Origin: Methylobacterium mesophilicum
Lineage (GTDB): Bacteria; Pseudomonadota; Alphaproteobacteria; Rhizobiales; Beijerinckiaceae
DNA: 64,000 nucleotides
Direction of reading: 5' to 3'
NCBI RefSeq assembly: GCF_022179445.1
Contig: NZ_BPQU01000004.1
Location: forward strand, 1 to 64,000
The translations under genes were made by a program, and so were the position numbers. Under the pieces are notes generated by a model. That model saw nothing but the letters and a program-made list of their open reading frames with translations. It ran no database searches and was not told where the DNA came from. Below, in pieces: positions 22,279-30,787 of this stretch. Numbering within the stretch: the stretch's first letter is position 1; the number at the start of each line of letters is the position of its first letter.

Positions 22279-25200
22279 ATGGCCACCCTGATCCTATCCA
22301 CGGCGGGCGCCGCGGTGGGGACCGCGCTCGGCGGCCCGATCGGATCCGTGGTCGGGCGCGTGCTCGGGGCGGCCGCGGGGGCGGGGCTCGACGGGATGCT
22401 GTCGGGCTCCGGGCGGCACACGCGCTTCGTCGAGGGGCCGCGGCTCGCCGACGTCGCCGGCCTGTCCTCCACGGAGGGCGATCCCATCCCGCGGGTCTAC
22501 GGGCGGGCGAAGATCGGCGGCAGCCTGATCTGGGCGACGCGCGCCCGCGAGGTCGCCAACACGACGGTGGAGCGCGCGGCCTCCGCCTCCAAGGGCGCGG
22601 GCGGCCAGAAGACCGTGCGCACCCGCTACGCCTACTTCGCCAACCTCGCGGTCGGCCTGTGCGAGGGCGAGATCGCGATGGTCCGCCGGATCTGGGCGGA
22701 CGGCAGGGAGATCGATCAGGTTGGGATCACCCTGCGGGTCCATGCCGGCGGCCCCGACCAGGCGCCGGACCCGCTGATCGTCGCGAAAGAAGGCGCCGAG
22801 AACGCCCCGGCCTATCGCGGCCTCGCCTACGTGGTGTTCGAGAACCTGCCGCTCGCCGATTTCGGCAACCGCGTGCCGCAGTTCGCCTTCGAGGTGGTCC
22901 GCCCGGTCAACGGCCTGTACCACCGGATCCGCGCCGTCGACCTGATCCCGGGGGCCGGCGAGTTCGCCCTCGATCCGAACCGCGTCACCGTCGATCTCGG
23001 CCTCGGCCGGACCGAGGCGGCCAACCGGCACCAGCTCCAGCGCGCCACCGACGTCACCGCCTCCCTCGACGCGCTTCAGGCCCTGTGCCCGAACCTGCGC
23101 CGGGTCGCCGTGGTGGCGACGTGGTTCGGCACCGATCTGCGCGCCGGCGCCTGCCGGGTGGTGCCGAAGGTCGAGACCCGGGGCAAGCGCACCACGCCGG
23201 AGGCCTGGAGCGTCGCCGGGATCACCCGCGACAAGGCGGACGTGGTCTCGACCCTGCCGGACGGTACGCCCGCCTATGGCGGCACCCCCTCGGATGCCGG
23301 TCTGACCCGGCTGGTGGCCGAGCTCGCCGCCCGCGGCCTGGACGTGCTGCTCTACCCGTTCGTGATGATGGACGTACCGGCCGACAACGGCCTGCCCGAT
23401 CCGCGCGTGCCCGGTGGAACCCAGCCGCCCTATCCCTGGCGCGGGCGCATCACCTGCGACCCGGCCCCGGGCGTCTCCGGAAGCCCGGACGGCACCGCCG
23501 CCGCGGAGGCGCAGGTCCAGGGTTTCTTCGCGAACGGCTACCGCGCGGCGGTGCTGCATTATGCCGGCCTCGCAGCCCTGTGGGCGGCCTCCGGTGTCCG
23601 GATCGCCGGCTTCGTGATCGGCAGCGAGCTCGTCGGCCTCACCCGGGTGCAGGGTGCCGCCGGCTACCCGGCTGTCCAGGCCCTCCGGTCCCTCGCCGCG
23701 GATCTGCGCGGCCGGCTCGGGTCCGGCGTCACGCTGGTCTACGGCGCGGACTGGACCGAGTACGGCGCCCATGTCCGGGACGGGGGCACCACGATCCGCT
23801 TCCCGCTGGACGACCTGTTCGCCGACCCCAACATCGGCGCGGTCGGGATCGACTGGTATCCGCCGGTCACCGATTGGCGCGACGCGCCGGAGCACGCCGA
23901 CCTCGCGGTCGCGGGCGACATCGCCGACCGCGCCTACCTGAAGGCCCGGGTCGCCTCCGGCGAGGCGTTCGACTGGTACTACGCCGACGCCGCCGGGCGC
24001 GCCGCCCAGGACCGCCGGCCGATCCGGGACGGCGCCTACGGCAAGCCGTGGATCTTCCGGCCCAAGGACCTCATCGGCTGGTGGTCGAACCCGCATGTCG
24101 AGCGCGACGGCGGCGTCGAGACCCGGGCCACCGCCTGGGTGCCGAAGGCCAAGCCGATCTGGCTCACCGAGGTCGGGGTGCCGGCGGTGGACAAGGGCAC
24201 CAACGGCCCCAACGTCTTCCCCGACCCGAAATCCGCCGAGGGCGCCTACCCGCCGGAATCGCGGGCCCTGCGCGACGAGCTGATCCAGCTGCGCGGGCTC
24301 GAGGCCGTGATCGCCCGGTTCGACCCGGAAGCGGCGGGCTTCGCGGAGGCCGACAACCCGGTCTCGCCGGTCTATGGCGGCCGGATGGTCGATCCGGGAT
24401 CGATCTTCGTCTGGTCCTGGGACGCGCGGCCGTTCCCCGCCTTCCCGGCGGTTCAGAAGGTCTGGGCCGACACCGCCAACTGGCGGGTCGGCCATTGGAT
24501 CACGGGACGGATCGAGGGCTGCGACCTCGACCTGCTGGTCCTGAAGATCCTGGCGGAGCTCGGCTTCGACGCGCCGGTCGCCGTGGAGGCCGCCGCCTTC
24601 CTCGACGGCTACGTCGTCGACCGGCCGCTCTCGGCACGCGCCGCCCTGGAGACCCTGGCGCAGGTCTACGGCCTCGACGTCTCGGCGGTGGCCGGGCGCC
24701 TGCACCTGCGCGGGCCCCGCCGCGACCGGCCGGTGGTGCTGGCGGAAGCCGACCTCGTCCGCCTGTCGGAGGACAAGCCGGTCCTGCGGCAGGTGCGGGC
24801 CGAGGAGAGCGCCCTGCCGCGCTCGGTCACCTTCGGCATCACCGATTCCGAGAGTCCGGATTACCGCCGCGCCGCGGCCGCCGCGATCCGGCCGGTGGGC
24901 CAGCGGCGGCGCGAGACCCGGATCGAGGCGGCGATCGTCACCCGCCGGGAGACCGGCGACGACCTCGCCGAGGCGATGCTCGACCGGGTCATCGCGGCCC
25001 GGGACAGCGCGGTCTTCACGGTGAGCCCGCGCCGGGTCGAGCTTGAGCCCGGCGACCTGCTGGCGGTGCCGGCCGACGTGCCGGGCGGGACGGTGCTGCG
25101 CAGGATCGACCGGATCGACGACGCCCCCACCGGCCGCCGGATCGAGGCGGGCGGCGTCCCGCCCCGGGGCGGCCCCCCGCGCGGCCTGCCCCGCAGCCAA

Positions 25201-26175
25201 GCCCTGCCGGCCGGCGCGACCCCGGCCTTCCCGGGGCCGCCCTTCGCGCTCGCCCTCGACCTGCCGGTGGATCGCGGCAGCCCGACGGTGCTGCAATACC
25301 TCGCGGTCGCGGCGGAGCCCTGGCCCGGGGAGGCGGCGGTGTGGCGGGCGGAAGGAACGGGGCCGCTCACCCTCCACGGCCTGGTCGACTACCCGGCCTG
25401 CCTCGGCCGGACCCTTTCGGACCTGCCCGCCGGGCCGCTCTGGCGGCTGCAGCGCGGCGCCTCCCTCGACGTCACCCTGCGCCGGGGCGGGGCGCTCGGA
25501 TCGATCGGCGAGGCCGCGATGCTGGCCGGCGGCAACCTGTTCGCCCTGGTCGGGCCGGACGGCACCGTCGAGCTGCTCTGCGCGGCCGACGCGGTGCTGA
25601 CCGGCTCCGAGACCTACCGCCTCTCCGGGCTCCTGCGCGGGCTCGCGGGCAGCGAGCCGGCCGCCGGGCGTGCCACCCCGGCGGGCAGCCTGCTCGTGCG
25701 CCTCGACGACGGCGCGGTGGTGCCCTTGGTCGAGCGGCTGGACGAGGCCGGACGGGGCTTCCGCTACCGGGTCGGCCCGGCCTCCGCCGACCCGGGCGAT
25801 CCGGCGGTGTCGGAATTCGCCGCGACGGCCGGGCTGGGTTCGCTCCTCCCCCTGCGGCCGGTCCACCTGCGGGCGCGGCGGGACGCGTCGGGGGTGCGGC
25901 TCTCCTGGATCCGCCGGGCGCGCCGCGACGGCGACGCCTGGGCCCCCGCCGAGATCCCCCTCGACGAGCCGGAGGCCTACGCGGTCACGGTGTTCTCCGG
26001 TGCCGGCACGCCCCTGCGCCAGCTCCGGGCCGTGGCGCAGCAGCTCCTCTACGCCGACGAGGCGGCCGATTTCGGCGGCCCCCAGGCCAGCCTCGACGTC
26101 GCCGTGGCGCAGATCGGCGCGGTCGCAGGCCCCGGCCCGGCGTGCCGCGCCCGCATCCCGGTCCGAAGCGCCTGA
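22279..26175 (+). CDS. GTA host-specificity tail protein with TIM-barrel domain (g15-like)
   Basis: At 1298 residues this is the largest gene of the cluster and the usual last core GTA gene, a baseplate/tail-tip protein thought to contact the recipient. The N-terminus has a glycine-rich hydrophobic stretch (STAGAAVGTALGGPIGSVVG). The GTA TIM-barrel domain spans roughly residues 390-720, with VIGSELVGLTRV near 446 and VGIDWYPPVTDWRD near 524. A phage-tail domain follows at about 780-940. ATG 22279 follows GGAG. It is full length and uninterrupted. Confidence 0.93.
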   Translation: MATLILSTAGAAVGTALGGPIGSVVGRVLGAAAGAGLDGMLSGSGRHTRFVEGPRLADVAGLSSTEGDPIPRVYGRAKIGGSLIWATRAREVANTTVERAASASKGAGGQKTVRTRYAYFANLAVGLCEGEIAMVRRIWADGREIDQVGITLRVHAGGPDQAPDPLIVAKEGAENAPAYRGLAYVVFENLPLADFGNRVPQFAFEVVRPVNGLYHRIRAVDLIPGAGEFALDPNRVTVDLGLGRTEAANRHQLQRATDVTASLDALQALCPNLRRVAVVATWFGTDLRAGACRVVPKVETRGKRTTPEAWSVAGITRDKADVVSTLPDGTPAYGGTPSDAGLTRLVAELAARGLDVLLYPFVMMDVPADNGLPDPRVPGGTQPPYPWRGRITCDPAPGVSGSPDGTAAAEAQVQGFFANGYRAAVLHYAGLAALWAASGVRIAGFVIGSELVGLTRVQGAAGYPAVQALRSLAADLRGRLGSGVTLVYGADWTEYGAHVRDGGTTIRFPLDDLFADPNIGAVGIDWYPPVTDWRDAPEHADLAVAGDIADRAYLKARVASGEAFDWYYADAAGRAAQDRRPIRDGAYGKPWIFRPKDLIGWWSNPHVERDGGVETRATAWVPKAKPIWLTEVGVPAVDKGTNGPNVFPDPKSAEGAYPPESRALRDELIQLRGLEAVIARFDPEAAGFAEADNPVSPVYGGRMVDPGSIFVWSWDARPFPAFPAVQKVWADTANWRVGHWITGRIEGCDLDLLVLKILAELGFDAPVAVEAAAFLDGYVVDRPLSARAALETLAQVYGLDVSAVAGRLHLRGPRRDRPVVLAEADLVRLSEDKPVLRQVRAEESALPRSVTFGITDSESPDYRRAAAAAIRPVGQRRRETRIEAAIVTRRETGDDLAEAMLDRVIAARDSAVFTVSPRRVELEPGDLLAVPADVPGGTVLRRIDRIDDAPTGRRIEAGGVPPRGGPPRGLPRSQALPAGATPAFPGPPFALALDLPVDRGSPTVLQYLAVAAEPWPGEAAVWRAEGTGPLTLHGLVDYPACLGRTLSDLPAGPLWRLQRGASLDVTLRRGGALGSIGEAAMLAGGNLFALVGPDGTVELLCAADAVLTGSETYRLSGLLRGLAGSEPAAGRATPAGSLLVRLDDGAVVPLVERLDEAGRGFRYRVGPASADPGDPAVSEFAATAGLGSLLPLRPVHLRARRDASGVRLSWIRRARRDGDAWAPAEIPLDEPEAYAVTVFSGAGTPLRQLRAVAQQLLYADEAADFGGPQASLDVAVAQIGAVAGPGPACRARIPVRSA

Positions 26176-26215
26176 ACGGAAATCGCTCTGCGGAACGGCG
26201 TCGTTCCCGCAGCAC

Positions 26216-26374
26216 CCTTTCCCGGGCGCATGCAGCGTCAGCGGAATGCGACCCGGGACCCAGCAGGACGAGACGCGAAGCGTCCGTATGGTTTGACGAT
26301 CGTGCCGCTGCGCGGCGCTGTCTGCGCTGGGTCCCGGATCACCTTCCGCTGACGTTCCAGGCGTCCGGGAAAGG
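26216..26374. repeat. Large imperfect inverted repeat (family C)
   Basis: Two 49-bp arms (26216-26264 and 26326-26374) match in reverse complement at 42 of 49 positions around a 61-bp centre. The outer ends are CCTTTCCCGG / CCGGGAAAGG and the inner ends GGGACCCAGC / GCTGGGTCCC. It occupies most of the 269-bp gap after the TIM-barrel gene. A partial copy lies at 15356-15390. It could be a miniature transposable or REP-like element. Confidence 0.85.
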
Positions 26375-26444
26375 GGCGCGCTTCACCCGCCGGCGACGGC
26401 TGCGCCGATGGTCACGGCTAGAGTTTCCGCCCACGGAGCCCCCG

Positions 26445-27701
26445 ATGTCCGACATCACGCCCCGCCTCGGCCTGCCGCTGATCGCGGCGAGCCAGGCCCA
26501 GAAGCACGTCACCCACAACGAGGCGCTCGGCCTCCTCGACGCCCTGGTCCAGCTCGCCTTCCTGGACAAGGACCTCACCGCGCCACCCAGGAACCCTGCC
26601 GACGGCGACCGCTACCTCGTGGTCACGTCGAACCCGGGGGGCGCCTGGGCCGGGCTCGCCGGCCAGGTCGTGCGCTACGCCGACGGCGTCTGGGTCGGCG
26701 CGGTGCCCCGGGCCGGCTGGTTCGCCTACCTGATCGACGAGGCCGACCTCTACGTGTTCGACGGCAGCGCCTGGGGAAGCTTCCGCCGGACGCTGACCGC
26801 GATCCAGAGCGTGAGCCGGCTCGGCGTCAACACCGGGGCGGATGCCACCAACCGCCTCGCGGTCAAGTCGGACGCGGCCCTGCTCACCTGGGACGACGCG
26901 ACTCCGGGCTCCGGCGACATGCGGATCTCGGTCAACAAGCAGGCCCCGGCCCGGGACGCCGCCCTGATCCTCCAGACCGGCTATTCCGCCCGCGCCCTGC
27001 TGGGCCTTCTGGGCGGCGACGACTTCTCCCTGAAGGTCTCGCCCGACGGGTCCGCCTTCAGTACCGCGCTCACCGCTTCCGCGGCGAAGGGCGGGATCGA
27101 TTTCGCCTCCACCGAGACCGTGCTGGCCGCTGCGGCGACCACGGATCTCGGCGGTGCCGGCACGCGGCGTGTGCTGATTGCCGGCACGGCCCGGATCACC
27201 CGCTTCGGCACCGGCGCCGACCGGGAGCGGCTCGTGCGCTTTTCCGGCGCCGCCACCCTGGTCCACGATCCCGAGCAGCTCGCCCTGCCGACCCGGGCCG
27301 ACATCGTCACGGCCGCCGACGACACCTGCCTGGCCGCCTCGGACGGCGCCGGCCGGTGGCGCGTGCGCCATTACCAGCGCGCCGACGGGACGCCGCTGGC
27401 GCTGGGCACCCAGGCGCTCGCTCCGAACGGCTACGCCCGGCTCGCCAACGGGCTCATCCTGCAATGGGGCCTCGCGACCGGCGCGGACGCCGATGTCTCC
27501 GTCTCGTTCAGCCCCGCCTTTCCGAGCGCGTGCCTGGGGGTCTGGGCCCAGCCGGTCGCCCGGGATGCCGGGACGCTCTACGCCAGCCAGGTCAGCGACG
27601 TGTCCGCGACCGGGTTCACGCTCCGCAACCGCCGCGACACCGGCGGCGCGGTGACCGGCGCCGGGAATGTTTCAACCTATTGGTTGGGATTGGGGTCTTG
27701 A
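26445..27701 (+). CDS. DUF2793-family tail fibre protein
   Basis: The 418-residue protein opens with the DUF2793 signature LGLPLIAASQAQKHVTHNEAL and contains PPRNPADGDRYLV and WVGAVPRAGWFAYLIDEADLYVFDG. The last ~90 residues (YARLANGLILQWGLATG..VSFSPAFPSACLGVW) match the C-terminal domain of gp53-like tail fibres. It probably forms the receptor-binding appendage. GGAG lies 7 nt before ATG 26445. Confidence 0.88.
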   Translation: MSDITPRLGLPLIAASQAQKHVTHNEALGLLDALVQLAFLDKDLTAPPRNPADGDRYLVVTSNPGGAWAGLAGQVVRYADGVWVGAVPRAGWFAYLIDEADLYVFDGSAWGSFRRTLTAIQSVSRLGVNTGADATNRLAVKSDAALLTWDDATPGSGDMRISVNKQAPARDAALILQTGYSARALLGLLGGDDFSLKVSPDGSAFSTALTASAAKGGIDFASTETVLAAAATTDLGGAGTRRVLIAGTARITRFGTGADRERLVRFSGAATLVHDPEQLALPTRADIVTAADDTCLAASDGAGRWRVRHYQRADGTPLALGTQALAPNGYARLANGLILQWGLATGADADVSVSFSPAFPSACLGVWAQPVARDAGTLYASQVSDVSATGFTLRNRRDTGGAVTGAGNVSTYWLGLGS

Positions 27702-27787
27702 GGGGCATGGTCCTGAAGCGAACGGTGCGGGGGGAGGGGGCGCCAACTTTGCCGTCGCGATAGGCCTGTGGGTCCGCCCGCCCCGCC

Positions 27788-28351
27788 TCACCGGCCGGCC
27801 CCCGGCGCCAGGGCCGCCAGCATCGCCGGCTCGATCGCCGCGTAGCCCGCTCCGTTGAGGTGGATGCCGTCCGCGGTGAAGTCCGGCCGGAGCGCGCCCG
27901 ACGGGGTGGCGAGCGGCGTGTGATAGTCGATGCGCGCCGCGGCGCTGGCGGCGCAATGAGCCCGGATCCAGCGGTTCAGGGCGTGGATGCGCGCCACGGG
28001 CCTGAGTTCGGGGCGCCACCCCCGGAAATCGCTCGGCATCACGGTGCCGATCCACAGCGGCAGCCCGGCCTCGAAGGCCAGCCGCGCCATGGCGGCGATG
28101 TTGTCGCGGATCGCCCCGTCCGAGACCGGGCCGCCGATCTCGGCGATGTCGTTGATCCCGCACAGCAGGTGGACGCCCCGGGCGCCGGCCGCGTCGCGGA
28201 GGAAGCGGGCGCGGATCTCACCGCTCGTCTGACCCGGGACGCCCCGGGCCACGAAGCCGTGCCGCGCGAAGGTCTCGGCCCGGGCCGCGCCCCAGCCGGC
28301 GGTGATCGAATCGCCGATGAACACCAGCGGCCGGTCCTGTCCGTGTCCCAC
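27788..28351 (-). CDS. SGNH/GDSL-family hydrolase
   Basis: SGNH esterases remove acyl groups from sugars or lipids. Block I is VFIGDSITAGW (nucleophile Ser), block II/III GVPGQTSGEIRARF and CGINDIAEIG, and block V DGIHLNGAGY with the catalytic Asp-His. From the GTG at 28351 the protein has 187 residues and no signal peptide. The frame remains open upstream, overlapping the divergent lysozyme gene, so the start is inferred from the motif position and the purine-rich GGGGGACGGA just upstream. It is the only minus-strand gene among the distal GTA genes. Confidence 0.8.
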   Translation of the reverse strand: MGHGQDRPLVFIGDSITAGWGAARAETFARHGFVARGVPGQTSGEIRARFLRDAAGARGVHLLCGINDIAEIGGPVSDGAIRDNIAAMARLAFEAGLPLWIGTVMPSDFRGWRPELRPVARIHALNRWIRAHCAASAAARIDYHTPLATPSGALRPDFTADGIHLNGAGYAAIEPAMLAALAPGAGR

Positions 28352-28406
28352 GTGGCCCAATCCGTCCCCCGTCCGCGTCGCGCGGACCCATGCCCGGAGA
28401 GTCCCG

Positions 28407-28958
28407 ATGTCCGCAACCACTGGTCCGGCCCGGGGGCCGGGCGACGCCTTCGCGGCCGGCTGCCGGAGCCTGGGGCCGCGCCTGATGCGCGATCTCGGCC
28501 TCACCGATCTGCAGGCCGCCGGGCTCCTGGGCAATCTCGGCCACGAGAGCGGCGGCTTCCGCCAGCTCCAGGAGGTCGCCCCGGCGGTGGCCGGGTCTCG
28601 GGGCGGCTGGGGCCTGGCGCAATGGACCGGCCCCCGGCGCGTGGCCATGGAGGCCTGGTGCCGGGCGCACACCCTCGATCCGGCCGCCCCCGAGGCCCAG
28701 TACGGCTACCTCTGCACGGAGCTGCGCACCACCGAGGCGGCGGCGCTCGCAGCCCTGCGGCAGGCTCCGACCCTGGAGGCCGCCACCGAGAGCGTGTGCC
28801 GGCACTTCGAGCGGCCGGGCGTGATCGCGCTGGCGAGCCGGCTGGCCTGGGCCCGCCGGGCGCTCTCGGCCCTGCGCGCGGGCGCCGCCGGGCCGCTCAA
28901 CCCCGAATCCCGAGCCGGCCGGGTCCGCCGCGCGCGCAACTCCGGAGATCGATCATGA
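28407..28958 (+). CDS. Phage tail lysozyme
   Basis: The 183-residue protein carries GLTDLQAAGLLGNLGHESGGFRQLQE with a catalytic Glu in HESGGF and GGWGLAQWTGPRR, the pattern of phage tail lysozymes. It would cut glycan strands, acting either on the tail tip during entry or in release. ATG 28407 has GGAGAG upstream. The stop overlaps the next gene's ATG. Confidence 0.85.
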   Translation: MSATTGPARGPGDAFAAGCRSLGPRLMRDLGLTDLQAAGLLGNLGHESGGFRQLQEVAPAVAGSRGGWGLAQWTGPRRVAMEAWCRAHTLDPAAPEAQYGYLCTELRTTEAAALAALRQAPTLEAATESVCRHFERPGVIALASRLAWARRALSALRAGAAGPLNPESRAGRVRRARNSGDRS

Positions 28959-29482
28959 CGCACCTCTTCCGTGCCGGGCTGGCGCTGGCCGGCGCCGCGA
29001 TCCCGTTCGTCGCTCTGGTCTGCCCGGCTCTAGCCTCCGCCCAGGCGGGCGGCGTGGCGATCCCCTGGGGCGACTGGCTGGTCGGGCTGCTGCAGCCGGT
29101 CTCGGCCGTCCTGGTGCCGGTCGCCGCCGCGGCGGTCACGGCCGGGATCGCCCGGGTCGCGCCGTGGGCGGCCTCGCTCCTGACCCGGGAACGGGTCGAG
29201 GCCGCGATCCGGGCCGGGGCCGAGTACGGCCAGAACGCCGTGGCCGGCGCCGCGCGGGGCCGGACCGTGAGCGTCGATCTCGGCTCCGCGGTGGTGGCGG
29301 CCGGCGTCCGGCACGTCGTCGCGACCGCGCCGGCCCACGTCGTCCGGAGCGCGGGCGGTGCCGAGGGCGTCGCCGCCCGGATCTTCCGGGCCCTGCCGCT
29401 CGACCCGCAGGCCAGCGCCGGCAACGTCCTGGCGCCGGCGCTGCGGGCGCTCCGGGAGGGGGACGCGGCGCATCGGGCCTGA
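28955..29482 (+). CDS. Holin-like or membrane-associated protein, unrecognised
   Basis: The 175-residue protein has an N-terminal signal-like hydrophobic segment ending ALASAQA and a second hydrophobic stretch at about 48-70 (LVPVAAAAVTAGIARVAPWAASLL). The rest is helical and alanine-rich (RERVEAAIRAGAEYGQNAVAG), ending with an RALREGD helix. It is translationally coupled to the tail lysozyme (ATGA overlap), so a holin or holin-accessory role is an inference from position. No family motif is recognised. Confidence 0.65.
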   Translation: MTHLFRAGLALAGAAIPFVALVCPALASAQAGGVAIPWGDWLVGLLQPVSAVLVPVAAAAVTAGIARVAPWAASLLTRERVEAAIRAGAEYGQNAVAGAARGRTVSVDLGSAVVAAGVRHVVATAPAHVVRSAGGAEGVAARIFRALPLDPQASAGNVLAPALRALREGDAAHRA

Positions 29483-29611
29483 CGGCGTTCTCCGACCTCA
29501 CCCGTCTCAACACGGGGGCGCGGGCCCCCTGTCCCGGATGGGGCGAGCCGGGACATGAGGCGGCAGGCGCGCGGCATCGTGCGGGGCCGGAGTGGGTCCG
29601 GGGAGGAAGCC

Positions 29612-29932
29612 ATGAACGCGGGCCACCATTCCCCCGAGGACGCGCCCGGCCCCGGTGGTCGGGCGCGGACGATCCGGTTCCCGCCGTTCTGGCAGGCCTA
29701 CGTCGCCCGCCAGACCGCGCCGCGCCTGGCGGTCCTCGACGAACTCGTGGACGCGCATGTCGAGCGGCGGGTGCTGCGCCGCTATGTCCGGCGCCTCAGG
29801 CACGCGGCCCTGTTCACCTTCGTCACCGCGGCGGCGGCCGCGCATTGGTTCTCGGACCAGATCGCCTGGCTGGTCGAGCGCATGCCGGCCCTGCGGGCGT
29901 TCTGGTCGCTGATCACGGGAGGTTCACGATGA
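29612..29932 (+). CDS. Small single-span membrane protein of the lysis region
   Basis: The 106-residue protein has an amphipathic arginine-rich middle (VDAHVERRVLRRYVRRLRHA) followed by one hydrophobic span (ALFTFVTAAAAAHWFS) and a short tail. GGGAGGAAG precedes ATG 29612. It overlaps the next small membrane gene by an ATGA. Such paired short membrane proteins after a lysozyme suggest holin/spanin-type roles, but homology is not evident. Confidence 0.6.
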   Translation: MNAGHHSPEDAPGPGGRARTIRFPPFWQAYVARQTAPRLAVLDELVDAHVERRVLRRYVRRLRHAALFTFVTAAAAAHWFSDQIAWLVERMPALRAFWSLITGGSR

Positions 29933-30132
29933 GCTTGCGGCGGGATCGGGTCCTCGACCGCGTCTGGCTGACCCTGTCGGGGGCGGCGGTGATCGCCGTC
30001 ACGCTCCAGCTGGGTGCGCGGCTCGGGGCGCGCCCCTGGCCGATCGACGCCGTCCTGTCCGCGCAGGCCGCCGCTTCGGTGCCGTCCGTATGCCGGGACG
30101 GCTCTCAGTCCCTGATTCGACGCGCTCGCTGA
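29929..30132 (+). CDS. Small single-span membrane protein
   Basis: The 67-residue product begins SLRRDRVLDRVWLTLSGAAV, giving a positive N-terminus and one hydrophobic span (LTLSGAAVIAVTLQLGARLG). The C-terminal third is arginine/serine-rich and may be non-native. Its ATG overlaps the previous stop. It is the last gene that appears to belong to the GTA-type cluster. Confidence 0.5.
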   Translation: MSLRRDRVLDRVWLTLSGAAVIAVTLQLGARLGARPWPIDAVLSAQAAASVPSVCRDGSQSLIRRAR

Positions 30133-30338
30133 CGTCGAACCGGTCTCCTCTGCGGCCGCGAGCGCTCTGGATCGGGCACTTCGGCGTGCGCAATCGCCTG
30201 TGCGGCGCGACCTCGGCGGTGGAACCCGAAAAGCCCGTCGGCCGTAGTGCCGGCACGATGGCATCCACAACGAAACAGCTCACATCTTACCGTTGCGGGC
30301 GCCAGTCCGAACTCGCGTCGGGGCAATTACAGCTACGT

Positions 30339-30355
30339 ATTCAGGGCGCATTCAG
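30339..30355 (+). promoter_or_regulatory. Direct repeats upstream of PepSY/regulator operon
   Basis: ATTCAG occurs at 30339-30344 and again at 30350-30355, 11 bp apart (one helical turn), with a related TTACAG at 30327-30332. This spacing is that of binding sites for OmpR/PhoB-type regulators, and such a regulator is encoded two genes downstream. It lies 25 bp before the ATG at 30381. Confidence 0.45.
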
Positions 30356-30380
30356 TGCCCTCGGCGCAAATCTCCTGGCA

Positions 30381-30752
30381 ATGCGCTACGCCATCGCCCT
30401 CGTTGCCATCAGCCTGACCGCCGCGGCCCTCGCCGCCAGCGGCCTCGGCTCCATGGCCGATGACGGACCGGCCCCGCAGACGGCCCAGGTGGCGGATCCG
30501 ACGCCCCAGCGGATCGAGTCCTGCCTGTCGCCGGCCGACATGCGCGAGGAGGTCGGCGAGCGGCGCGTGATCGCCCCGGTGGCGGCGATCCGGGCGGCCC
30601 GCACGGTGATTCCCCGGGCCGAGATCCAGCGCGCGAGCCTGTGCCGCCACGAGGACGGGCTCGTCTACATGCTGACCGCCTTGCGCCGGGACGGGCATTT
30701 CGTGCACGTGATCGTGGATGCCCGCACCGGCAAGGTCGCGGGCCAATACTGA
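30381..30752 (+). CDS. PepSY-domain periplasmic protein
   Basis: The 123-residue protein has a signal peptide (MRYAIALVAISLTAAALAAS) and one PepSY-type domain near its C-terminus, where LTALRRDGHFVHVIVDARTGKVAGQ matches the typical end. PepSY proteins often accompany PhoP-like two-component systems and may sense or inhibit periplasmic factors. It lies 35 bp before the response regulator gene. A possible regulator site overlaps its promoter region. Confidence 0.75.
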   Translation: MRYAIALVAISLTAAALAASGLGSMADDGPAPQTAQVADPTPQRIESCLSPADMREEVGERRVIAPVAAIRAARTVIPRAEIQRASLCRHEDGLVYMLTALRRDGHFVHVIVDARTGKVAGQY

Positions 30753-30787
30753 CCGGGCTTCACACCCGCAGTGGAATGGAGTGAGCC

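Noticed and set aside
22294..25866. Open frame of about 1190 codons on the minus strand opposite the TIM-barrel tail gene
   Set aside because: It is a mirror of GC-rich codon bias; the plus-strand protein has recognisable domains, while this frame is a glycine/arginine/valine-rich non-family sequence.
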